From: Polaribacter sp.
GTDB lineage: Bacteria; Bacteroidota; Bacteroidia; Flavobacteriales; Flavobacteriaceae
Assembly: GCA_029250685.1 (NCBI GenBank)
Contig: JAQXEU010000009.1
Coordinates: 62,001-126,000 of the forward strand
Reading direction: 5' to 3'
Length of the DNA: 64,000 nt
The notes beneath the pieces are model-generated. The model had not been told where the DNA came from and searched no databases. It saw nothing but the letters and a program-made list of their open reading frames with translations. This document shows positions 54,479-63,492 of the stretch, one piece after another. Numbering within the stretch: the first letter of the stretch is position 1; every line of letters starts with the position of its first letter. A program made the translations under genes and the position numbers.

Positions 54479-56587
54479 ATGAAAAAAATCGGTTTACTAG
54501 TTCTCTCACTAGTATTTGTTGCAGCTTCTTCTTTTGCACAGCAAAGAAAAACACAACAAGGACACACAAATCAGAACAAGTTCAAACAACTTGATCACGC
54601 TACTCCAAACAGCCAAAGAACGGCTTCTGGAGCACCTGGAATTAAATATACTCAACAAAAAGTTGATTATGTTATGGACATTGTTTTAGATGATGAAAAT
54701 CAAAAAATCACTGGTAAGGAAACCATTACGTATCACAATAATTCTACAGATAATTTAACGTATTTGTGGGTGCAATTAGATCAAAACATGCGTGCTGCAG
54801 ATTCTAAAACTCCAGATATCACAACAGACAGAATTCCAAAAAGAACTTCTAAAGATCGTTTTGATAAGACTTACAACGACAAACCTTTTGAAGGTGGATT
54901 TAATATCACAAACGTTAGCAATATTGATGGCAGTAAATTATCATACACAATCAATCAAACAATGATGCGTATTAATTTACCTAAACCTTTGGCATCGGGT
55001 GAAACATTTAAATTTAAAATTAATTGGTGGTATATCATAAATAATCACAGAACTCAAGGTGGTAGATCTGGATATGAGCATTTTACTGAGAACGGAAATA
55101 ATAATTATGTAATTGCTCAATTTTTCCCAAGATTATGTGTGTATGACAATGTTGAAGGATGGCAAAATGATCAATTCTGGGGACGAAGTGAGTTCGCTTT
55201 AGAGTTTGGGGATTATAAAGTAAACATTACTACTCCAGATGATCACATGTTAGGTGCAACTGGAAGATTGATGAACGAAAATGAAGTTTTAACTAGAACG
55301 CAACAAAAAAGATTGGCACAAGCAAGAAAATCTTTTGACAAGCCTGTTGTAATTCATACACAAAAAGAAGCAACAAAAATTGAAAAGAAAAAATCTAAGA
55401 AAACCAAAACTTGGAGATTCCATGCAGAGAATGTTAGAGATTATGCTTTTGCAACATCTAGAAAGTTTATCTGGGACGGAATGGCTGTAAAACTTGATAG
55501 TAAAAATGTAATGGCATATTCTTATTATTCAAAAGAAGCGAATCCATTATACGGAGACCACTCTACCAAAGCAACTGCGGTAACTTTAAAAGCATATTCT
55601 AGACAAACATTTGATTATCCATATCACAAAGCAATTTCTGTAGATGGGCAAATGGGAATGGAATATCCTATGATTGCGTTTAATCCTGGAAGACCAGATT
55701 TACCTAATGGAGGTTATTCAGATAGACAGAAATACAGAATGATCAATGTAACAATTCATGAAGTTGGTCATAACTGGTTTCCAATGATTGTAAATTCTGA
55801 TGAACGTAAATGGACTTGGATGGATGAAGGATTAAACTCTTACACACAATTACAAGCAATGATGGATTATGAAAAAGATTACCCATTAACTAGAGGTTTA
55901 CCTAAAAATATTGTTCGCTATATGAGTGGAGATCAATCTAGAATTGCTCCAATTATGTCTAAAGGAGATAATACCTATAGTTTTGGAAACAATGCATACG
56001 GAAAACCTGCTACTGCATTATGGATATTAAGAAATACGATTATGGGTCCAGAATTATTTGACCATGCATTCAAAGAATATGCAAATCGTTGGAAGTTTAA
56101 ACACCCAACTCCTGCAGATTTCTTTAGAACAATGGAAGATGCTTCTGCAATGGACTTAGATTGGTTCTGGAGAGGATGGTTCTATACAACAGATGTAACG
56201 GATATCGGAATTAAATCTGTTAAGAAATATACAGCCGTAGAAGGAAATAATGGAGCTGTAAATTTTGTTGAAAATGCACAAGGAGCTAAAAAAGCAAGTG
56301 ATAAATTTTTCTATGAAGTTACCTATGATAAACCAGGTGGTTTAGTAATGCCTATTATTGTTGAGTTTACTTATAAAGACGGAACAAAAGGAAGAAAACA
56401 ATACCCTGCTCAAATTTGGAGATTAAATGACAAACAAATTACGAAAACAATTACTTCGGATAAAGAAATTGTGAGTTTTCAAATAGATCCAGATTTAGAA
56501 ACTGCAGATGTTGATGTTACAAACAACAGCTGGCCAAAAAAACAAGACAACAAATTTGGTAAGTTTAAGAAGAAAATTAAAGGATAA
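54479..56587 (+). CDS. secreted M1-family zinc metallopeptidase (copy A)
   Basis: A 702-residue aminopeptidase N-like protein. Signal peptide about 1-20 (SSFA|QQR). The N-terminal beta-sandwich (about 60-300) precedes the gluzincin domain: HEVGHNW gives His427, Glu428 and His431, and Glu450 (WMDEGLNSY) is 19 residues on, completing the zinc site. GQMGMEYPM stands at the GAMEN exopeptidase position. The C-terminal beta domain ends KKQDNKFGKFKKKIKG. Its last 107 nt are almost identical to copy B. Confidence 0.9.
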   Translation: MKKIGLLVLSLVFVAASSFAQQRKTQQGHTNQNKFKQLDHATPNSQRTASGAPGIKYTQQKVDYVMDIVLDDENQKITGKETITYHNNSTDNLTYLWVQLDQNMRAADSKTPDITTDRIPKRTSKDRFDKTYNDKPFEGGFNITNVSNIDGSKLSYTINQTMMRINLPKPLASGETFKFKINWWYIINNHRTQGGRSGYEHFTENGNNNYVIAQFFPRLCVYDNVEGWQNDQFWGRSEFALEFGDYKVNITTPDDHMLGATGRLMNENEVLTRTQQKRLAQARKSFDKPVVIHTQKEATKIEKKKSKKTKTWRFHAENVRDYAFATSRKFIWDGMAVKLDSKNVMAYSYYSKEANPLYGDHSTKATAVTLKAYSRQTFDYPYHKAISVDGQMGMEYPMIAFNPGRPDLPNGGYSDRQKYRMINVTIHEVGHNWFPMIVNSDERKWTWMDEGLNSYTQLQAMMDYEKDYPLTRGLPKNIVRYMSGDQSRIAPIMSKGDNTYSFGNNAYGKPATALWILRNTIMGPELFDHAFKEYANRWKFKHPTPADFFRTMEDASAMDLDWFWRGWFYTTDVTDIGIKSVKKYTAVEGNNGAVNFVENAQGAKKASDKFFYEVTYDKPGGLVMPIIVEFTYKDGTKGRKQYPAQIWRLNDKQITKTITSDKEIVSFQIDPDLETADVDVTNNSWPKKQDNKFGKFKKKIKG

Positions 56588-56604
56588 TTAAATCTATAGT
56601 ACTA

Positions 56605-56635
56605 GAAAAGCGATGTAATTTACATCGCTTTTTTT
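56605..56635 (+). terminator. intrinsic terminator after M1 copy A
   Basis: AAAAGCGATGT-AATTT-ACATCGCTTTTTTT separates the two M1 genes, so copy B needs its own promoter. Confidence 0.8.
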
Positions 56636-56733
56636 ATTACCAAAAATCAATTTTCTAAAATATGATATTTAACAGCTTTCTTTAAACTAAAAATTATTAC
56701 TTTTCGAAATTATAATCAAAACAAATACTCAAA

Positions 56734-58944
56734 ATGAAAAAAATCGGATTACTCTTATTTTCAGTTTTCTTTGTTGTAGCTGCAGGATTTGCACAAGACA
56801 CAACAAAAAAGAAAACTCAAAAAGGACACACAGACCAGAACAAGTTTAGACAAATGAAAGATGTATTGGCAACGCCAAGTTCAGTTAGAACTGCTTCTGG
56901 AGCTCCAGGACACCAATACACACAACAAAAAGTTGATTATGTAATGGACATTCGTTTAGACGAAGCTAACAATCGTATTTATGGAGATGAAAGAATTACA
57001 TATCTTAATAATTCTAAAGATCATTTAGAATATTTATGGGTTCAATTAGACCAAAATATGAGAGCTGATGATTCTAAAACTCCTTTAGCACAAACTACAA
57101 GTGCAACTGATTTTATTACACCAGACAATTTTAAAAACGCTTACATGAAAGAAAGTAAAGGTTTTGGTCATAAAATCGAATTGGTAGAAAGTAATGGCAA
57201 ACCATTATCGCACTTTATCAATAGAACGATGATGCGTATCAACATGCCTAAAGCATTAGCTCCAGGTGAAACTTTTAAGTTTAGAATTAAATGGAATTAT
57301 AAAATTAATGACATCAATAAAGATGGTGGACGTTCTGGTTTAGAAACTTTTCCTGACGGAAATAACAACTATACTATTGCACAATTCTTTCCAAGATTAT
57401 GTGTGTATAATAATGTTGAAGGATGGCAAAATATGCAATTCTGGGGAAGAAGTGAATTCGCACTAGAATTTGGAGATTATGATGTAAAAATTACAGTTCC
57501 TGCAGATCATATCATGGAAGCAACTGGAGAATTACAGAATGAGAAAGATGTGTTAACAAGAACGCAACGTAATCGTTTTGAAAAAGCTAGAAAAACTTTT
57601 GACAAACCAGTAATTATTGTTTCACAAAAAGAAGCTGAAAAAACTGAAAAAGGACGTTCTAAAAAAATGAAGACTTGGCATTATAAAACAACACGTGTTC
57701 GTGATTTTGCTTTTGCAACTTCAAGAAAATATATTTGGGATGCAATGGCAGTAAATGTAAATGGTAAAACTGTAATGGCAACTTCATTATATCCAAAAGA
57801 AGGAAATCCATTATGGGAAGAGCATTCTACAAGAGCAGTTGCTACTACTTTAATTGAATACTCTAAATTGACTTTTGACTATCCGTATAGCAAAGCCGTT
57901 TCTGTACATTCAGAAAGACAAGGAATGGAATATCCAATGATTTGTTTCAATTTTGGTAGACCAAATGCAGACGGAACGTATTCTGACAGAACTAAAAAAG
58001 GAATGATTGGTGTAATTATACACGAAGTTGGTCATAACTTTTTTCCGATGATTGTAAATTCTGATGAAAGACAATGGACTTGGATGGATGAAGGTTTAAA
58101 CTCGTTTGTAGAAATTTTAGCTTCATTAAAATACGATCCTAAATTATTTGCTAAAAATCCAGCAAAAGATATTACAAGATACATGGGCGGAAATCAAGAA
58201 AACATCTCTCCTATTATGTCTCAAGGAGATTATGTAAAGCAATTTGGACCCAATGCATATTCTAAACCAGCTGCTGGTTTATACATGTTGAGAAAAACAA
58301 TTATGGGGCCAGAATTATTTGACCATGCTTTTAGAACCTACTCTAAACGTTGGATGTTTAAACACCCAACTCCAGCAGATTTCTTTAGATCTATGGAAGA
58401 TGCGTCTGGAATGGACTTAGATTGGTTCTGGAGAGGTTGGTTTTATACAACTGATGTAACAGATATCGGAATTAAAAAAGTAACACCTTTATATGTAACA
58501 GACAAGCAAAGTGATAGAGTTGCAAACATTATCAAATCTAACCCAAGAGCTAAAACATATTTTGATAGCCTTGGAGAATTGGTATATATTTCTGATAAAA
58601 AAGAAGATTTAAATACAGCAGCATTAAAAAAGCATGTAAAAAACGGTACAGAGATTAAACCTTACTTATATCAAGTTGAATTTGAAAAACCAGGTGGATT
58701 AGCAATGCCAATTATTGTTGAGTTAACCTATGCAGACGGAACTAAAGAAAAGCAAACTTTTCCAGCTCAAATTTGGATGAAAAATGACAATAGAGCGATG
58801 AGAGTTTTTTCTTCTAATCAAGAAATTAAAAACATTAAAATAGATCCAGATTTAGAAACTGCAGATGTTGATGTTACAAACAACAGCTGGCCTAAGAAAC
58901 AAGACAACAAATTTGGTAAGTTTAAGAAGAAAATTAAAGGATAA
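56734..58944 (+). CDS. secreted M1-family zinc metallopeptidase (copy B)
   Basis: A 736-residue paralogue of the upstream peptidase. Signal peptide about 1-20 (AGFA|QDT). The zinc site is HEVGHNF (His430, Glu431, His434) with Glu453 in WMDEGLNSF. RQGMEYPM replaces GQMGMEYPM at the substrate-binding loop, and an extra segment of about 35 residues sits near 585-640 (KQSDRVANIIKSNPRAKTY region) compared with copy A, which is the main length difference. Terminator upstream and downstream make it its own unit. Confidence 0.9.
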   Translation: MKKIGLLLFSVFFVVAAGFAQDTTKKKTQKGHTDQNKFRQMKDVLATPSSVRTASGAPGHQYTQQKVDYVMDIRLDEANNRIYGDERITYLNNSKDHLEYLWVQLDQNMRADDSKTPLAQTTSATDFITPDNFKNAYMKESKGFGHKIELVESNGKPLSHFINRTMMRINMPKALAPGETFKFRIKWNYKINDINKDGGRSGLETFPDGNNNYTIAQFFPRLCVYNNVEGWQNMQFWGRSEFALEFGDYDVKITVPADHIMEATGELQNEKDVLTRTQRNRFEKARKTFDKPVIIVSQKEAEKTEKGRSKKMKTWHYKTTRVRDFAFATSRKYIWDAMAVNVNGKTVMATSLYPKEGNPLWEEHSTRAVATTLIEYSKLTFDYPYSKAVSVHSERQGMEYPMICFNFGRPNADGTYSDRTKKGMIGVIIHEVGHNFFPMIVNSDERQWTWMDEGLNSFVEILASLKYDPKLFAKNPAKDITRYMGGNQENISPIMSQGDYVKQFGPNAYSKPAAGLYMLRKTIMGPELFDHAFRTYSKRWMFKHPTPADFFRSMEDASGMDLDWFWRGWFYTTDVTDIGIKKVTPLYVTDKQSDRVANIIKSNPRAKTYFDSLGELVYISDKKEDLNTAALKKHVKNGTEIKPYLYQVEFEKPGGLAMPIIVELTYADGTKEKQTFPAQIWMKNDNRAMRVFSSNQEIKNIKIDPDLETADVDVTNNSWPKKQDNKFGKFKKKIKG

Positions 58945-58965
58945 TAAAATTTTATTTTAACCATT

Positions 58966-58996
58966 AAAAAGCCCAATCTTAAGATTGGGTTTTTTT
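58966..58996 (+). terminator. intrinsic terminator after M1 copy B
   Basis: The palindrome CCCAATCTTAAGATTGGG with preceding A and following T tracts. Confidence 0.85.
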
Positions 58997-59275
58997 ATTG
59001 CTAAGCTTCACAAAAAAACTCTTATTTTCAACTCCTTTTACTATTCTAAAGTAAGAATTTGTTTTACAAAAAGGGTTCTTGTAATTATTATATCAATTAT
59101 AACAATTCTAAATTTATTTATACTCTTTTATTATTTTGAATACTTAATGCAAGTGATAACAATTTCTGCTTCTTTAATTCTTTTATTGATTATTGTAAAC
59201 TCATTTTATGTAAGTCATTTAAATAAAAACCTCAACAACTTAAAATCAATAATCTATCAAAAAGAAAACCTATAA
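58985..59275 (+). CDS. doubtful small membrane ORF
   Basis: The 96-codon ORF begins at a TTG inside the terminator of M1 copy B and has no other ATG, GTG or TTG until codon 55 (Met). The translated middle holds one or two strongly hydrophobic segments and the end is polar (SHLNKNLNNLKSIIYQKENL). It may be a short gene starting at an unusual codon, or AT-rich non-coding DNA. I keep it only because no stop interrupts it and it is the sole content of this gap. Confidence 0.25.
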   Translation: MGFFIAKLHKKTLIFNSFYYSKVRICFTKRVLVIIISIITILNLFILFYYFEYLMQVITISASLILLLIIVNSFYVSHLNKNLNNLKSIIYQKENL

Positions 59276-59279
59276 ATTA

Positions 59280-60125
59280 TTATCTTTTCTTAAAGATTAG
59301 TACTAAACCTATAATTACTAAAGGAATACTCAAAACTTGACCCGTATTTAGTGAATTAAAAATCCAATCTTCTCTTCCCTCTACTTGTGCTTCTTTTAAG
59401 AATTCAATTACAAAACGTAATGCCCAAAGAACCGCAAAGAAAATACCGAATAAATATCCAGATTTTTCTTTTGCGTCAGTTTTCCAGTACATTCTCCAAA
59501 GAATAATAAATAGAATCAAATAACTAAATGCTTCATATAATTGAGTAGGATGTCTTGGAACAGTTTCACCCGCTTTTTTAAATATTACTCCAAAGCTACT
59601 TCCAGTTGGTTTTCCAAAGATTTCAGAATTGAAAAAATTTCCCATTCTAATAAAAAATCCTGCTAAAGCAACCATAATTCCCATTCTATCTAAGATGAAT
59701 AAAAATGGTTTTTGAATTACTTTTTTACTATAAAAAAACAACGCAGCAATAATTCCTACTGCAGCACCATGACTTGCAAATCCTGTATAACCAGTAAACT
59801 CCCACCCATTTATCATTCCGAATACAGCAGTTGCTCCTTCTCTCTCTTTAAAAGGTAAAATGATTTCTAATAAGTGATGTTGGTAATAATCCCAACTATA
59901 AAAAAACACATCTCCTAAACGCATTCCTATTAGCATAGAAATAAAGGTGTACATAAAAAGTGTGTCTAATTTTTCTAAAGAAATTTTATCTTCAATAAAG
60001 ATTTTTTTCATCAATCGCATTCCTAAAACAAATGCAATAACAAACATTAAACTGTACCATCTAACTACAAAAAAACCTAAATCGATCCCTACAGAAGGAT
60101 CCCAAACTATTGATAAAAATTTCAT
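59280..60125 (-). CDS. lgt: prolipoprotein diacylglyceryl transferase
   Basis: A 281-residue polytopic inner-membrane enzyme that transfers diacylglycerol from phosphatidylglycerol to the lipobox Cys. The Lgt signature FIRMGNFFNSEIFGKPT is present, as are FASHGAAVG (His of the periplasmic loop), PRHPTQLYEA and the C-terminal WALRFVIEFLKE. Length and seven-TM pattern fit. It is last in the cysS-yidD-lgt minus-strand unit and is needed for the several lipoproteins in this window. Confidence 0.95.
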   Translation of the reverse strand: MKFLSIVWDPSVGIDLGFFVVRWYSLMFVIAFVLGMRLMKKIFIEDKISLEKLDTLFMYTFISMLIGMRLGDVFFYSWDYYQHHLLEIILPFKEREGATAVFGMINGWEFTGYTGFASHGAAVGIIAALFFYSKKVIQKPFLFILDRMGIMVALAGFFIRMGNFFNSEIFGKPTGSSFGVIFKKAGETVPRHPTQLYEAFSYLILFIILWRMYWKTDAKEKSGYLFGIFFAVLWALRFVIEFLKEAQVEGREDWIFNSLNTGQVLSIPLVIIGLVLIFKKR

Positions 60126-60167
60126 TCTTTATATTTTCTATATGAATTTCTGAAAATTTCAGAAAAA

Positions 60168-60401
60168 TTATTTCTTCTTTTCTGGAACAGGATCATAACC
60201 TTGTCCGCCCCAAGGATGACAACTAAATATTCTTTTTATTGCTAACCAACCTCCGCTAAACAAACCATGTTTTTGCAATGCTTCTACTGTATAATGCGAG
60301 CATGTTGGCGAATACCTACAGGTTGATGGCGTGTAAGGTGAAATTGCAGTTTGATAAAAACGAACCAACAATATAAATGGATATGTCAGGATTTTCTTCA
60401 A
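60168..60401 (-). CDS. yidD: YidD membrane-protein insertion efficiency factor
   Basis: A 77-residue YidD protein: [31 protein letters not shown] with its conserved Cys and Pro, [24 protein letters not shown] at the end. It helps insertion of membrane proteins with YidC. It starts one base after the cysS stop and is followed 42 nt later by lgt. The usual rnpA/rpmH context is absent. Confidence 0.95.
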   Translation of the reverse strand: MKKILTYPFILLVRFYQTAISPYTPSTCRYSPTCSHYTVEALQKHGLFSGGWLAIKRIFSCHPWGGQGYDPVPEKKK

Positions 60402-60402
60402 A

Positions 60403-61884
60403 CTAATTGATTGAAAAGGTGGTTCCTTCTCTTCCGTCTTTTAATTGAATTCCCAACGCTAACAATTCATCTCTAATTTGATCAGACAACGCCCAATCTT
60501 TATTATCTCTTGCTTCTTTTCTCAATTTGATTAACAACGCTACTACTCCATCAATTTTATCAGAACTGTTTTGTTTTGTTTCATTTGTCAATCCTAAAAT
60601 ATCAAAAACAAATGCATTGATTGTATCTGTGAACTCTGCTAAATTTTCTGCAGAAATTGTTCCTTTTTGTTCTTTTAATTGATTGATGATTTTTACCGCT
60701 TCAAATAAATGTGCAATTAAAATTGGGGTATTAAAATCATCATTCATTGCATCGTAACATTGCTGCTTCCATGCAGAAACATCAACTGATGATGTTTTAC
60801 TTGTTTGAATATTTTGCAACGAATTTACTGCGTCCATCAATTTAAAATATCCTTTTTCAGAAGCTTCTAAAGCATCACTAGAAAAATCTAAAATACTTCT
60901 ATAATGTGCTTGCATGTTGAAAAAACGAACAACACTTGGAGCAAATGCTTTACTTAATATTGTGTTATCTCCTGTTAAAATTTCATTTGGCAATACAAAA
61001 TTCCCTGTTGATTTTGCCATTTTTTGGCTATTTAACAACAACATGTTTGCGTGCATCCAATAGTTAACAGGTTTGTGTCCACTACAAATTTGAGATTGTG
61101 CAATTTCACATTCGTGATGTGGAAATTTCAAATCCATTCCACCACCGTGAATATCAAATTGTTCTCCTAAGTATTTTGTACTCATTACAGAACATTCTAA
61201 ATGCCAACCAGGAAAACCATCAGACCAAGGTGATGGCCAACGCATAATGTGTCTTTCATCAGCTTTTTTCCAAAGTGCAAAATCTTGTGGGTTTTTCTTA
61301 TCAGATTGACCGTCTAAAGCTCTGGTATTATGAATGGCATCTTCCATTTTTCTTCCAGAAAGAATCCCATAATTATGACCATCTTTATTATATTTCAACA
61401 CATCAAAATATACAGAACCATTTACTTCATATGCTAAGCCTTTCTCCATGATTTCTTTAATCATTTCAATTTGCTCAACAATATGACCCGTTGCAGTTGG
61501 TTCTATACTTGGTGGTAAAAAATTGTATTTCTCTAAGGTTTCGTGAAAATCAACTGTGTAACGTTGTACAACTTCCATCGGTTCAATTTCTTCGATACGT
61601 GCTTTTTTAGAAATTCTATCCTCACCTTCATCTGCATCATTTTCTAAATGTCCGGCATCTGTAATATTACGAACATAACGCACTTTATATCCTAAATGCT
61701 GTAAATAACGAAATACCATATCGAACGACATAAATGTACGAACGTTCCCTAAATGAACATTGCTATAAACAGTTGGACCACAAACATACATGCCAACGCG
61801 ACCTTCTGTTAGTGGTTTAAAAAGCTCTTTGCTTTTGCTAAGTGAATTGTAAATTTTAAGCTGATTCTCTTTATAGATTTCCAT
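60403..61884 (-). CDS. cysS: cysteinyl-tRNA synthetase
   Basis: A 493-residue class I synthetase. HIGH-type motif HLGN (44-47, after [11 protein letters not shown]), zinc ligands Cys35, Cys in GWHLECSVM and [10 protein letters not shown], and KMAKS (288-292) as the KMSKS motif with Ala in place of the first Ser. The anticodon-binding helical domain follows (about 340-493). It is first of a three-gene unit; a TATCTTTA box at 61917-61910 is 26 bases from the start. Confidence 0.95.
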   Translation of the reverse strand: MEIYKENQLKIYNSLSKSKELFKPLTEGRVGMYVCGPTVYSNVHLGNVRTFMSFDMVFRYLQHLGYKVRYVRNITDAGHLENDADEGEDRISKKARIEEIEPMEVVQRYTVDFHETLEKYNFLPPSIEPTATGHIVEQIEMIKEIMEKGLAYEVNGSVYFDVLKYNKDGHNYGILSGRKMEDAIHNTRALDGQSDKKNPQDFALWKKADERHIMRWPSPWSDGFPGWHLECSVMSTKYLGEQFDIHGGGMDLKFPHHECEIAQSQICSGHKPVNYWMHANMLLLNSQKMAKSTGNFVLPNEILTGDNTILSKAFAPSVVRFFNMQAHYRSILDFSSDALEASEKGYFKLMDAVNSLQNIQTSKTSSVDVSAWKQQCYDAMNDDFNTPILIAHLFEAVKIINQLKEQKGTISAENLAEFTDTINAFVFDILGLTNETKQNSSDKIDGVVALLIKLRKEARDNKDWALSDQIRDELLALGIQLKDGREGTTFSIN

Positions 61885-61992
61885 TAATAAGTATTCAATT
61901 ATAGAAATGTAAAGATAGGAAGTTTTACTTAAAGAGAAAACGGGAATTTGTTAGAAGTTTGACAAAATTTAAAGTAGTTTTAAATCAATAAA

Positions 61993-63492
61993 CTATTGTT
62001 TTTTAATGATAATTTTACTTTGATTTCCTTTAACTGTAATGTTTTTACTTTTTAAAGAAAAGTTTCCGTTTAAAGTAAAATTCTTAGAAACATTTTTATT
62101 AGAACTTACATTACTTGCTTTTATAACATTCAATTTTTCTGTTAGGTTTTTTAAATCAATTGTTGCATCAGAAAAATTAAGATCTAATGTGAAATTTTTT
62201 AAACCAGTAACAACTTCTGAAATTATCAATTCACCAAATTTGCTTATAACATCAACATTACTATTTACTTTATCAATCGTTAAATCAGAAGAATTTGATG
62301 TCAGTTTTGTATTCATTACCGATGCAATTGTTGCATCGGTAATGTTATTTAATGATAGTGTACTTGCGTTTAATGCAGCAACTTTTACTGGAGCTGCATA
62401 ATAAATTTTCAAATCGCCTCCATTGATTTCATCAGAATTAAAAGATCCGTAAGAAACTTTCCCTGAAGCTTTCCCTTTTGGTAATTTCACTTTACTGTGT
62501 CTTGTATTTAAATCGAACTTAGCATTCTTAGGTACTTTAATCGTAATTGTTCTAGTAATTTTTACTTTCTTTTTACTTTTACCATCTTCAATCACAATAA
62601 CATTATCGCCATTTCTATAGCTGTTTGCCATTTTAATTTTCATTTGCTCAATGCCTTTTCTTGCTTTTGCTAAAGCCTCTCGCATTTTGACTTTATCAAT
62701 CTTTTCATATTGCAATTGTGCTTTCTTAATTTGATCTTTTATTTTCTTTTTATCAATTTTCTGATATTGAATCTTTGCTTTTTTAAGCTGGTCTTGAATC
62801 TTTTTTTTGTCGATGTTTTTAAGTGATTTTTGAGCTTTTTCAAGACCTTCCTTAATATCAGACATCATTTCTTTATAATCTTTCGATTTTTTAAACTTGT
62901 TCCACTCTTTTTTAGTTTTAATGACAACCGTTTTCTTTTTCCCTTTTGATTTATAGGTAAACTCTTGCGGGTCTCCTTCTTCAAAATTATGATTATCTAA
63001 TTCTTCAGTTATGTTGTTAAACATTTCTGTGAAATCAATGTTGATTTCTGGAATTGTGATTTCTGGCATTTCAAATTCTGGAATCGTGATGTCAAAATTA
63101 AGTTCTGGAATATTGATATCTATTTCAGGAATTGTAATATCTCCAAAATTGAATTTAAAATCATTATCCCCGAAATGTAAAAACTGGTTCGCGTTTGCAT
63201 TAATTTGTACTTTAGATTTGTTTCCCAATGCTTCAAACTCCCAGTTTTTTAGAAATTTTTGCGCTGCTGCTTTAGACAAACCTTCTACTGTTATTACTGC
63301 ATTTATTGCAACTTCATTTCGGTTCCATGTAGTTACATTAATATCTGCATTAGAAGCATTTATTGCAAGAACTACATCTTTATTAACTTTAAATTTTTCG
63401 CTAAATTTTTTATCAAATTTTTGTGCTTGTAAACTGCTTATTAAAAAAGCTGCAATCAAAAATCCAATACTTTTATAAGTTTTGAGTTTCAT
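61993..63492 (-). CDS. secreted DUF4097/head-GIN-like beta-solenoid protein with IPE and 19-residue repeats
   Basis: A 499-residue protein with signal peptide (cleavage near LQA|QKF, residue 23). The N-terminal domain is followed by a run of I-P-E-containing repeats (DITIPEIDINIPELNFD, ITIPEFEMPEITIPEINID; about 117-150), then a charged linker. Next come three near-perfect 19-residue repeats starting IDKKKIQDQLKKAKIQYQK (about 245-300), predicted as an amphipathic coiled coil. The C-terminal half (about 330-499) has the short-strand ladder of DUF4097/adhesin-type beta-solenoids. It may be surface-anchored. It overlaps the upstream anti-sigma-like gene by 20 nt. Confidence 0.7.
   Translation of the reverse strand: MKLKTYKSIGFLIAAFLISSLQAQKFDKKFSEKFKVNKDVVLAINASNADINVTTWNRNEVAINAVITVEGLSKAAAQKFLKNWEFEALGNKSKVQINANANQFLHFGDNDFKFNFGDITIPEIDINIPELNFDITIPEFEMPEITIPEINIDFTEMFNNITEELDNHNFEEGDPQEFTYKSKGKKKTVVIKTKKEWNKFKKSKDYKEMMSDIKEGLEKAQKSLKNIDKKKIQDQLKKAKIQYQKIDKKKIKDQIKKAQLQYEKIDKVKMREALAKARKGIEQMKIKMANSYRNGDNVIVIEDGKSKKKVKITRTITIKVPKNAKFDLNTRHSKVKLPKGKASGKVSYGSFNSDEINGGDLKIYYAAPVKVAALNASTLSLNNITDATIASVMNTKLTSNSSDLTIDKVNSNVDVISKFGELIISEVVTGLKNFTLDLNFSDATIDLKNLTEKLNVIKASNVSSNKNVSKNFTLNGNFSLKSKNITVKGNQSKIIIKKQ

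Noticed and set aside
63011-63478. 155-aa plus-strand ORF opposite the beta-solenoid gene
   Set aside because: Its Ile/Ser repeats are the antisense of the IPE repeats; no start context.
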